From: Nonomuraea sp. NEAU-A123 | Lineage (GTDB): Bacteria; Actinomycetota; Actinomycetes; Streptosporangiales; Streptosporangiaceae | Reading direction: 5' to 3' | Assembly (NCBI RefSeq): GCF_018603905.1 | Contig: NZ_JAHFZZ010000003.1 | Coordinates: 682,001 to 746,000 of the forward strand | DNA: 64,000 nucleotides | Shown: positions 52,164-60,173 of the stretch, piece after piece | Layout: the number at the start of each line of letters is the position of its first letter | How positions within the stretch are numbered: position 1 is the first letter of the stretch | Program-made: the position numbers and the translations under genes | Notes under the pieces: generated by a model | Told to the model about the DNA's origin: nothing | Seen by the model: only the letters and a program-made list of their open reading frames with translations | Databases searched by the model: none

Positions 52164-54440
52164 GTGAACGGATACTCCCGGCGATTACTCCTCCGGCTCG
52201 GCGGTGCCGCCGTGGCCGGGAGGCTGATCCCCACCGCGAAGTCCGCCGCGTCGAGCAGTTCCAGGACCGGCGCCTTCCCGGCGCGGGCCGCCCACGCGGC
52301 GGACTTCGCCCTCCTGCGCCGCCGGTGGCGGGACGTGTCGGCGGGAGCGGGGTTCGACGCGGCCGTTGAGCCGTACCGGACCAGGCTGGTGCGGTTGGGC
52401 AGGACGGCGGCCGGCTATCGGGACAGCATGGCGCCGGTCGGCACGTCGCTCTGGCCCGGCCTGGTGTTCCCGTCCTTCGTCGAGACCACGGTGCGGCTGC
52501 AGGCCATGGCCCGCGCGTACGCCCTGCCCGGGACCGGCCTGACCGGCGACGCGAGCCTGGGAGCGGCCGTCGCCACCGGCCTCGACCACTACCGGCGGCA
52601 GGTGTACGCGGCGGGCGCGCGCCCGGCCGGCAACTGGTGGCCCTGGCAGATCGGCGTTCCGAAGCGGCTCCTCGACGTGGCCCTGCTGATCGGCCCGCAC
52701 CTGACGGACCGGCAGTGCAGGGCACTGAGCGAGGCCGTGGACCACTTCGTCCCCGAACGGCGCCTGGACGACTACAGCGGCAACAGCACCGGCGCCAACC
52801 GGGTGGACCTGTGCACGGTGACCCTGCTGCGTGCCATCCTCGGAGCCGACCCGGACAAGGCCGCGCTGGCCGTCTCGGCGCTGTCGCCGGTCTTCCCGTA
52901 CGTCACCGAGGGCGACGGCTTCTACCGGGACGGCTCGTTCCTCCAGCACACCTCCGTCCCCTACCAGGGCGGGTACGGAGCCGTGATGCTGTCCGGCCTC
53001 GCGACGCTGTTCGCGGTGCTGCGCGGCACGCCGTGGGAGATCACCGCCCCGAACATCTTCGACATGGTCGAGCGGTCGTTCGCGCCGTTCGTCCACGACG
53101 GCTTCTGCATGGACCTCGTCAGCGGGCGCGGGATCGGCCGGGATCCGTACGGTGACCACAAGAGGGGACGGATGATCGCCTCGGCGATCCTGCTGCTGGG
53201 CGACGCGGCGCCCGGCGCGGCGCGGACCCGCTGGCAGGGGCTGGTCAAGGGCTGGGCGGTACGTGACACGGTCAAGCCCATGCTCGACGAGGCCGACCTC
53301 GGGTTCCACGCCCGCCTCGCCGCCGTCCTGGACGACGACGCGATCCCCGCTTCGCCGGAGTCGGCCGGGCACCGGCTGCTGCCGATGAGCGCCCGCGCCG
53401 TCCATCGCGGGCCGGGCTGGTGCGCCGGCCTCAGCATGGCCTCCAACCGGATCGGCCACTACGAGCACGGCAACGGCGAGAACACCCGCGGCTGGCACAC
53501 CGGCTCGGGAATGCTCTACTGGTGGGCCAAGGGCCATGGCGACCAGTACTCCGACTCGTTCTGGCCGACCGTCGACCCGTACCGGCTGCCGGGCACGACC
53601 GTCTCCACCAAGCGGCTGGCCGACGGCGCCGGTGACGGGTGGGGCGACACCTGCCCGCCGGGCCGCTGGGTGGGTGGGGCCACGGACGGCACGTACGCGG
53701 CGGTCGGCCAGCACCTGAACGGCTTCGAGAGCACGATGGAGGCGTTCAAGTCGTGGTTCTTCCTCGACGACGCCGTGGTCTGCCTGGGCGCCGGGATCAC
53801 CGGGCGGGACGGCGTACCGGTGGAGACCATCGTGGACAACCGCAGGACCGGCGCGCTTCTCACGCTCGATCAGAAGGCGGGCTGGGCGCACCTGGCCGGG
53901 CACGGTGGCTACATCTTCCACGGCCTCCTGCGCACGCTGCGCGAGCACCGCACCGCCGGCTCGGTGTCCCGAAGCTATGTGACCCTCTGGCTTGACCACG
54001 GGATCGACCCGGACGCGGCCGGTTACGTCTATTCGCTCCTTCCGGGCGCGACCCCGGCCCAGACCCGGGCCCGCGCCACGGACCCGGCCTGGCTGCGGGT
54101 GCTCGTCAACACCGCGCGGCAGCAGGGTGTCCAGGTGCCGTCGCTCGGCCTGACCGCCGTCAACTTCTGGAACGCCGGAGCCGCCGGCGGCCTGACCGCG
54201 TCCGCTCCCTGCGCGGTGCTCGTCAGGGAGCGCGGCGACGGCACGGCCACGGTGACCGTGTCGGATCCCCGGCGGGATCTGAGCGAGCTGACCGTGACCT
54301 GGGACCGGCCGGTGGCCCGGGTGCTGCGCGGCCATCCGCTCCTGGCCGGCGCCACGACCGGCGCGAAGCTCACGCTCAGGTGGGGACGGCTGTCGGACCG
54401 GGGCGGCAGCTCCAAAACGATCACCGTACGGCCGGGCTAG
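52164..54440 (+). CDS. Tat-exported polysaccharide lyase family 8
   Basis: A 758-residue hyaluronate/xanthan/chondroitin-type lyase. The N-terminus SRRLLLRLGG plus hydrophobic stretch is a Tat signal. The alpha/alpha toroid contains NWWPWQIGVP (catalytic Asn region), DGSFLQHTSVPYQGGYG (catalytic His/Tyr) and NGENTRGWHTGSGM, followed by the beta-sandwich (WLDHG, YSLLPG). It cleaves acidic polysaccharides by beta-elimination outside the cell. The GTG at 52164 is the start; the upstream frame belongs to the serine hydrolase. The 41-bp segment 52243-52283 is shared with asnB. Its 3' end overlaps P450 by 4 bases. Confidence 0.93.
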   Translation: MNGYSRRLLLRLGGAAVAGRLIPTAKSAASSSSRTGAFPARAAHAADFALLRRRWRDVSAGAGFDAAVEPYRTRLVRLGRTAAGYRDSMAPVGTSLWPGLVFPSFVETTVRLQAMARAYALPGTGLTGDASLGAAVATGLDHYRRQVYAAGARPAGNWWPWQIGVPKRLLDVALLIGPHLTDRQCRALSEAVDHFVPERRLDDYSGNSTGANRVDLCTVTLLRAILGADPDKAALAVSALSPVFPYVTEGDGFYRDGSFLQHTSVPYQGGYGAVMLSGLATLFAVLRGTPWEITAPNIFDMVERSFAPFVHDGFCMDLVSGRGIGRDPYGDHKRGRMIASAILLLGDAAPGAARTRWQGLVKGWAVRDTVKPMLDEADLGFHARLAAVLDDDAIPASPESAGHRLLPMSARAVHRGPGWCAGLSMASNRIGHYEHGNGENTRGWHTGSGMLYWWAKGHGDQYSDSFWPTVDPYRLPGTTVSTKRLADGAGDGWGDTCPPGRWVGGATDGTYAAVGQHLNGFESTMEAFKSWFFLDDAVVCLGAGITGRDGVPVETIVDNRRTGALLTLDQKAGWAHLAGHGGYIFHGLLRTLREHRTAGSVSRSYVTLWLDHGIDPDAAGYVYSLLPGATPAQTRARATDPAWLRVLVNTARQQGVQVPSLGLTAVNFWNAGAAGGLTASAPCAVLVRERGDGTATVTVSDPRRDLSELTVTWDRPVARVLRGHPLLAGATTGAKLTLRWGRLSDRGGSSKTITVRPG
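52243..52283. repeat. 41-bp near-identical copy of an asnB segment (copy A)
   Basis: Differs by one base from 55770-55810 in the same orientation. Here it encodes, on the plus strand, the Ser/Ala-rich stretch just after the Tat signal of the PL8 lyase. Confidence 0.92.
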
Positions 54441-55615
54441 CGGGCCCGTGGTGTGATCGTCGTCGGCAGCCGGGTGTATCCGCGCACGCTCGAACTACGG
54501 GCCAGCACCGCGTGCTTCAGGTGCACCTCGTAGTCGGGCCGCACCATCGCGGCCACCTCGCGCAGCACGACCCGGGCCTCCAGGCGGGCCAGCGCGGCGC
54601 CCACGCAGAAGTGCGGGCCCACGCCGAACGCCAGCGTCTCGGAGGTGTCCCGGCCGATCAGGAAGTGTTCCGCGGTGGGGAAGACCCGTTTGTCCCGGTT
54701 GGCGGCGCCCATGAGCAGCAGCATCATGGAGTCGGCGGGGACCGTCTCGTCGTACAGCCGCACGTCGCGCGTCACCCGCCGGGCGGTGTACTGGGAGGGC
54801 CCCTCGAACCGCAGGCTCTCCTCCACCCACGCGTCGACGTCGGCGAACGCGCGCTCGCGCTGGTCCGGGTGCTGCCACGCCAGACGCCAGGCGATGCCCA
54901 GCAGCTTGATCGTCGTCTCGTTTCCCGCGGTCCCCAGCAGCATGAGCGTCGCCACCACGTCACCGTGATCGAGCCGGTCGCCGTCGATCTCCGCTTCGAG
55001 CAGGGCAGTGGCCAGGTCCTCGTGGGGCCGGCGCCGCCGCTCCTCGACCAGTTCGTGGTAGTAGCCGGCCAGTTGCGTCATCGCGTCGCGCAGTCTGTCG
55101 GTCAGTTTGCCGTCGATATCCTCGCGCTCCATGATCGCCTCTGACAGGCGTTGCAGCATGGGCCGGTCCGCTTCCGGAACGCCGATGAGCTCCGAGATGA
55201 CGTCGACCGGGATCATGCTCGCGAAGTCCGCGACGAAGTCGAACGCCTCCTTGTCCAGCCCCGGCTCCAGGTAGCCCCGGGTGAGCTCGGCGATGCGCGG
55301 CCGGAGCCGTTCGACCCGTGCGGGGGTGAACCCGCGGGCGATCAGCGCGCGGATCCGGCTGTGCTCGGGCGGGTCCATCGCCAGGAACGACATGGTGTTC
55401 CGCGCGTCGGGGGCCCATTGCTCGATCACCGCGCCGTGATCGCTGGAGTAGAGCTCGAAGTCCCGCCAGGCCGACTCGACGTCCCGGTGGCGGGACAGCG
55501 CCCAGTAGTGGGGTGCCGATTCGTGGTGGTAGAGCGGGGCTTCCTCCCGCAGCCGCTGGTACGTGGGATACGGATCGGTGCGTAACACAGGGTCATTCGG
55601 GTTGTACACGATCAC
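54437..55615 (-). CDS. Cytochrome P450
   Basis: A 392-residue soluble P450. The I-helix GTAGNETT, the ExxR motif EESLR and the heme box FGVGPHFCVGAALARLEARV are intact. The start region MIVYNPNDPVLRTDPYP is typical. It lies 29 bases downstream of asnB in the same direction, so the two form an operon, perhaps a tailoring pair for a small metabolite. The electron donor genes are not in the window. Confidence 0.94.
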   Translation of the reverse strand: MIVYNPNDPVLRTDPYPTYQRLREEAPLYHHESAPHYWALSRHRDVESAWRDFELYSSDHGAVIEQWAPDARNTMSFLAMDPPEHSRIRALIARGFTPARVERLRPRIAELTRGYLEPGLDKEAFDFVADFASMIPVDVISELIGVPEADRPMLQRLSEAIMEREDIDGKLTDRLRDAMTQLAGYYHELVEERRRRPHEDLATALLEAEIDGDRLDHGDVVATLMLLGTAGNETTIKLLGIAWRLAWQHPDQRERAFADVDAWVEESLRFEGPSQYTARRVTRDVRLYDETVPADSMMLLLMGAANRDKRVFPTAEHFLIGRDTSETLAFGVGPHFCVGAALARLEARVVLREVAAMVRPDYEVHLKHAVLARSSSVRGYTRLPTTITPRAR

Positions 55616-55644
55616 GATGGGCTCCTGTCGGTGAGCTGCCAGAC

Positions 55645-57459
55645 CTACAGATCCAGGCGGACGCCGTAGGACTCGAGCCAGACGTTCAGGTCCAGGGCCA
55701 ATTCCAGGCTGAACCTCGACATCGTGGTGGTCGTCTTGCCGACCGTGGCCGTGGTGATCTCCCTGACGGCCGCCGCGTCGAGCAGTTCCAGAACCGGCGC
55801 CTTCCCGGCGAAGGCAAGGTCACGCAGCGTGTCGCGGAGCCCCTGCTCGTAGGCGACGTCCTGGGTCGCCGGATAGGGGCTCTTGACCCGGCGCAGGATC
55901 GACTCGGGCACCAGGTCGGTGACTGCGGCGCGGAGCAGGCTCTTCTCCCTGCCGTCGAAGTTCTTCATCGCCCACGGCGTGTTGAAGACGTACTCGACCA
56001 GCCGGTGGTCGCAGAACGGCACGCGGACCTCCAGGCCGACGGCCATGCTCAGCCGGTCCTTGCGGTCCAGCAGCACCGGCAGGAACCGGGTCAGGTGCAG
56101 GTAGCAGACCTCCCGCATCCGCCGCTCGTGGCCGGTCTGGCCGGGCAGGTACGGCACCTCGGCCAGCGCGCTCCGGTAACTGTCGGCGGTGAACGCCGGC
56201 ATGTCGAGCCGGTCGACCAGCGCCCGGTCGAGCAGATCGCCCGGGTTGTGGTCGCGCATCACCATCGCGAGCCAGGGGTAGGTGTCGGCCTCGACCGCCT
56301 GCGGCAGGTGGAACCACGCGTACCCGCCGAACAGCTCGTCGGCCGACTCGCCCGACAGGGCCACCGTGGAGTGCTCGCGGATCGCCCTGAACAGCATGTA
56401 CAGGGAGCTGTTCATGTCGCCGAGGAAGTGGGGCAGGTCCCAGGCGCGCACCACCGCCGAGCGTAGACGCGGGTCGGTCAGCTCCGCGGTGTCGAGGGTG
56501 ATGTCGGTGTGGTCGGTGCCGACGTAGTCCGCGAGCTCCTTGACGAACGGCGCGTCCGGGTCACCGCGCAGCTCGTCGGGCTGGAACTTCTCCGCGTAGC
56601 CGGTGAAGTCCACCGCGAACGACCGGATCTGCCCGCTCTTCCTGGCCAGCGCGGTGATGGTGCTGGAGTCCAGCCCACCCGACAGCAGGCTGCACAGGGG
56701 CACGTCCGAGACGAGCTGGCGGCCCACGATGTCTTCGAGCAGGGTGCGGATCGTGCCGACCGTGACGTCGAGGTCGTCGGTGTGCTCGCGCGGCTCCAGC
56801 GCCCAGTAGCGGCGGAGGGAGCGCCCTTCCCGGCGTACCCGCAGCAGGTGGCCGGGGCGCAGCTCACGCATGCCCTTGAAGACGGCCTGCTCCGGGCTCC
56901 TGCCCATGGTGAGCAGCTCGCGCAGGCCGTCGGCGTCCACCACCGGCTCGGCCAGCGGGTTGGCCAGGATCGCCTTCGGTTCGGAGCCGAACAGCACGCC
57001 GTCGCGCAGCGGGTAGTAGTAGAGCGGCTTGATGCCCATGCGGTCGCGCACCAGCAGGAGCTCCTGGCTGCGGTCATCCCAGACGGCGAAGGCGTACATG
57101 CCGTTGAGCCGGTCGGCGACGCCCGCACCCCATTCGAGATAACCGTGGAGCACGACCTCGGTGTCGCTCCTGGTGCGGAAGCGGTGCCCCTTGGCCGCCA
57201 GCTCGTCCCGCAGCTCGACGAAGTTGTAGACCTCCCCGCTGTAGGTGATGACAACGGGGCCCTCGGCCGTCATGGGCATGTGGCCGCCCTCGACGTCGAT
57301 CACCGCGAGCCGCCGGTTGCCGAGTATGGCGTGCGGCGACTGCCACAGTCCCTCATCGTCTGGGCCGCGGCAGCACATCGTCTCGGTCATGGCCTGGCCG
57401 GTGGCGCGTTCATTGGTCAGGTCGCGGTCGAAGTCCACCCATCCGGCGATTCCGCACAT
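55645..57459 (-). CDS. asnB: Glutamine-hydrolysing asparagine synthetase
   Basis: A 604-residue two-domain enzyme. N-terminal glutaminase with the nucleophile Cys2 (MCGIAGW), RGPDDEG and the Ntn fold; C-terminal synthetase with the PPi loop LLSGGLDSS and SGESADELFGGY. The ATG at 57459 with GGGAGGA upstream is fixed by Cys2. It may make asparagine, or as in other clusters amidate a carboxylate of a natural product, given its P450 partner. Its C-terminal coding part contains the 41-bp copy B. The 169-base gap (57460-57628) upstream is AT-rich with a GGCATGCC palindrome and no gene. Confidence 0.95.
   Translation of the reverse strand: MCGIAGWVDFDRDLTNERATGQAMTETMCCRGPDDEGLWQSPHAILGNRRLAVIDVEGGHMPMTAEGPVVITYSGEVYNFVELRDELAAKGHRFRTRSDTEVVLHGYLEWGAGVADRLNGMYAFAVWDDRSQELLLVRDRMGIKPLYYYPLRDGVLFGSEPKAILANPLAEPVVDADGLRELLTMGRSPEQAVFKGMRELRPGHLLRVRREGRSLRRYWALEPREHTDDLDVTVGTIRTLLEDIVGRQLVSDVPLCSLLSGGLDSSTITALARKSGQIRSFAVDFTGYAEKFQPDELRGDPDAPFVKELADYVGTDHTDITLDTAELTDPRLRSAVVRAWDLPHFLGDMNSSLYMLFRAIREHSTVALSGESADELFGGYAWFHLPQAVEADTYPWLAMVMRDHNPGDLLDRALVDRLDMPAFTADSYRSALAEVPYLPGQTGHERRMREVCYLHLTRFLPVLLDRKDRLSMAVGLEVRVPFCDHRLVEYVFNTPWAMKNFDGREKSLLRAAVTDLVPESILRRVKSPYPATQDVAYEQGLRDTLRDLAFAGKAPVLELLDAAAVREITTATVGKTTTTMSRFSLELALDLNVWLESYGVRLDL
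55770..55810. repeat. 41-bp shared segment (copy B) in asnB
   Basis: Matches 52243-52283 at 40 of 41 bases. Here it is the minus-strand code for AGKAPVLELLDAAA near the AsnB C-terminus, a sequence natural to the AsnB family, so this is probably the source copy. Confidence 0.92.
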
Positions 57460-57628
57460 GCGAGAGTCCTCCCAAAGGGCCTGGGAATGGTATGTGCAAC
57501 GTATCTGTGTGCGGACGGCTGGTCTATGGACAGGAAACGAAATACTCGTACAAATCGTGCGCCAAATACCCCCCAAATGATGGCATGCCCAAAATGGGGT
57601 GACTTGTCAGACCGAAACTTGCCGAAGG

Positions 57629-57997
57629 TCAGCCGGATTTCCCGAAATTGATCGAGCCGAAGACGTCACCGGCTTGGAGCACCGGGCCGGTGATCCGGGC
57701 GTCGCCGCTGATCGTGTTGGTCACGTCGTGTTTGGTCTGGACGAGGCGGGCCGTCTCCGCCGTCCACGACGTCAGAGTCTCCGCGAACGCGGGATCCGCC
57801 TGAGCGCGTTCGACCAGGCTTTGGGCGGTTTCTTCTGGAGTCTGTGCCGTTTCGATGGCGGCCACGGCATCGTCACCGAAACGGCGGCGTACGAGGCCCG
57901 TCAAAGAGGTCCAGGCATTCTTGCCGACTTCGCCCGCGGCGCCGCCGACTATCGCGGAGACGACCGCCGCGAGTGTGGGAATGACGCTCGGATCCAT
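57629..57997 (-). CDS. Candidate amyloid-motif effector (Bell-like), partner of the STAND receptor
   Basis: A 122-residue protein in two parts. Residues 1-45 begin MDPSVIPTLAAVVSAIVGGA, a hydrophobic helix that continues GEVGKNAWTSLTGLVRRRF, like the membrane-active N-terminal helix of HeLo/Bell-type cell-death effectors. The middle (45-90) is alpha-helical and acidic. The C-terminus (94-119) reads NTISGDARITGPVLQAGD then VFGSINFG, a Gly/Gln-Ala-Gly motif that recurs at the N-terminus of the divergent receptor. The ATG at 57997 has GAGG upstream. The effector role is inferred. Confidence 0.8.
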   Translation of the reverse strand: MDPSVIPTLAAVVSAIVGGAAGEVGKNAWTSLTGLVRRRFGDDAVAAIETAQTPEETAQSLVERAQADPAFAETLTSWTAETARLVQTKHDVTNTISGDARITGPVLQAGDVFGSINFGKSG

Positions 57998-58079
57998 CGC
58001 GCCTCTTTTCGTCAAGGACGTTCTCCCAGACTAGCGCGCGGCTTGCCACGGTCCGGCCCGGCGGGAACACTACTGAAAC

Positions 58080-60173
58080 GTGGCTGGGCCGGAGAGCGGT
58101 GGAAATGACGCAGGTATACGCAACGAGGTGTCCGGGCAGGTGTCCGGCGGGGTGGTGCAGGCCCGCGACATAGGGTCGGTGACCATAGGCGCCGCGCCTC
58201 CGCCGCCCGTACGGATCCCCCGGCAGTTGCCCGCGATGCCGCCCGGCTTCGTCAACAGGACCACCGAGCTGGCGCTGCTCGACCGTCTCCTCGAAGGGGG
58301 ACCGGCGATCGCGGTGGTCAGCGGCCTCAAGGGAGTCGGCAAGAGCGCGGTCAGCCGCCGCTGGGCGCACCAGGTCCACGAACGCTTCAGCGACGGCCAG
58401 CTGTACGCCGACTTCGGTGCGCTGCGCCATCGGGGCGGCACCGAGGTCAGCGATGTCCTCGGCGGATTCCTGCGCGCGTTCGGCGTCCATGAGGAGTGGA
58501 TCCCGGCGGAGCTGCCCGAACGGGCGGCCATGTTCCGCTCCATGACGGCCGACCTGCGGCTGCTCGTGCTGCTGGACGACGCCGAGCACGCAGCCGAGGT
58601 GACGCCGCTGTTCCCCGCCTCCGCCGCCAGCGCGGTCGTCGTGACCAGCCACCGCCAGCTCGGCGAGCTGCTCGTCGCGGGCGCGCGGCCGGTCAGGATC
58701 GCGCCGCTCCAGGACGAGGAGGGTGTACGACTGCTCGCCGGCATGCTCGGCGAGGACCGCGTCGCCGCCGAACGCGAGCGGGTGAGCGAGCTCGTACGGC
58801 TGTGCGGCGGCCTGCCGATCGCCCTGCGCGTGGCCGGGGCGCGGCTGGTCCAACGCCCCACCTGGACGGTCGATCGGCTGGTCAGGGAGCTGGAGGACGC
58901 CGAACGACGGCTGGATCAGTTGATGACGGAGGGCAGAGCGATCGTCGAAGCGGTCTTCGACTCCGCGTACACCGGGCTGCCGGAGCAGGCGGCCCGGCTC
59001 TACCGCTTGCTGGGCACGCTGCCGGGCCCCGGCTTCTCGCCCGGCGTGGCGCGGGCCGTCCTCGACGGCGATCCGGAGCTGGCATTGGACCTGCTGCTCG
59101 ACGCGAGCCTCGTCGAGGAGCTCGAAGGTGACACGTACCGCTTCCACGACCTGGTCCGGCTGCACGCGGCCCGGTGCGCGCGGCGGGTGGACCCGCCCGA
59201 GGAGCGGGAGGCGGCGCTGCGCCGGGTGGCGGAGTGGTACCTGCGGCAGGTGGCCGCCGCGGACGCCGCCATGGGTCCGCGCCTGCGCCTGGCCGATCAC
59301 CGGGAGCGGCTGCCGGCCGCCGGCCGGCCGTTCGCCACGCCCGGTGCGGCCCTCGACTGGCTGGAGAAGGAGCGGGCCAACGTGCTCGCGCTGTTGCGCG
59401 CGGCGGCGGCGCTCGAATGGGATGAGCTCGTCTGGCAGTTGGCCGAGGCCCTGTGGCCGCTGTACCACGCGCGCAAGCACTATGCCGACTGGATCGAGAC
59501 CAACCGGCTGGGCGTGGCGGCGGCACTTCGGTGCGGCGATCGCGCGGTCGAGGCCAGGATGCGCAACCAGGTGGCCCGCGCCCAGTTGGAGCTCGGCGAG
59601 ACCGACCAGGCGCGGGCCGAGCTCGGCTGCGCGCACCAGGCGGCCCGCGAGGCGGGGGAGCCGAGAATGGAGGCGGTGGTCCTGGAGTCGCTCGGCCAGG
59701 TGGCCCTGGCCCGGGATCTGCCGGACGACGCCATCGCCCACTTCGCCGCGGCGCTGGCCATCCACGAAGGGCTGGGCAACCCGCGCGGGGTCGGCATGCA
59801 GAGCTACCATCTCGGGCTGGCCCACAGCCGCGCGGGCCGGTACGACGCGGCGATCTCGGCCTTCGACCGCGCGCTGGCCCTCATGGTCGAAGTCGGTGAC
59901 GAGCTCAGCCAGGGCAAGATCCACCTTGTGCTGGGCGAGGCCCACCGCGAGCTCGGCCACCACCCGCAGGCGCTGCGCTCGGCACGGACCGCCGCGGACA
60001 TCATGCGCGAGCGCCGCATCCCGGCCAAGGAGACACGCGCCCTGGAGCTGCTGGCCGACCTCGCGGACGATCAGGAGAGCGCCGAGGCGTATCTGCGGCA
60101 GGCCCTCGCGGTCTGCCTCGCCTCAGGCAACCTGCCGAAGGCCGAGGAACTGCGCGCCCGCGTGCGTGACTAG
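58080..60173 (+). CDS. STAND (NB-ARC-TPR) receptor with N-terminal amyloid-like motif
   Basis: A 697-residue NLR-like ATPase. Residues 15-37 (NEVSGQVSGGVVQARD, then IGSVTIG) match the tail motif of the divergent small gene. The NB-ARC core follows: Walker A GLKGVGKS (82-89), Walker B LLVLLDD (161-167), sensor VVTSHR, GGLPIAL (243-249) and an MHD-like FHDLVR (355-360). From ~430 on the chain is TPR-type helical repeats (QVARAQLELGETDQARAEL, YHLGLAHSRAGRYDAAISAF). No catalytic domain is attached, so signalling must pass through a partner. The GTG at 58080 is divergent to the partner across 82 bases. Confidence 0.88.
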   Translation: MAGPESGGNDAGIRNEVSGQVSGGVVQARDIGSVTIGAAPPPPVRIPRQLPAMPPGFVNRTTELALLDRLLEGGPAIAVVSGLKGVGKSAVSRRWAHQVHERFSDGQLYADFGALRHRGGTEVSDVLGGFLRAFGVHEEWIPAELPERAAMFRSMTADLRLLVLLDDAEHAAEVTPLFPASAASAVVVTSHRQLGELLVAGARPVRIAPLQDEEGVRLLAGMLGEDRVAAERERVSELVRLCGGLPIALRVAGARLVQRPTWTVDRLVRELEDAERRLDQLMTEGRAIVEAVFDSAYTGLPEQAARLYRLLGTLPGPGFSPGVARAVLDGDPELALDLLLDASLVEELEGDTYRFHDLVRLHAARCARRVDPPEEREAALRRVAEWYLRQVAAADAAMGPRLRLADHRERLPAAGRPFATPGAALDWLEKERANVLALLRAAAALEWDELVWQLAEALWPLYHARKHYADWIETNRLGVAAALRCGDRAVEARMRNQVARAQLELGETDQARAELGCAHQAAREAGEPRMEAVVLESLGQVALARDLPDDAIAHFAAALAIHEGLGNPRGVGMQSYHLGLAHSRAGRYDAAISAFDRALALMVEVGDELSQGKIHLVLGEAHRELGHHPQALRSARTAADIMRERRIPAKETRALELLADLADDQESAEAYLRQALAVCLASGNLPKAEELRARVRD

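Noticed and set aside
57460..57628. Phage or integrase attachment site near the accessory genes
   Set aside because: AT-rich DNA and a GGCATGCC palindrome are present but no direct-repeat att pair, tRNA end or integrase was found.
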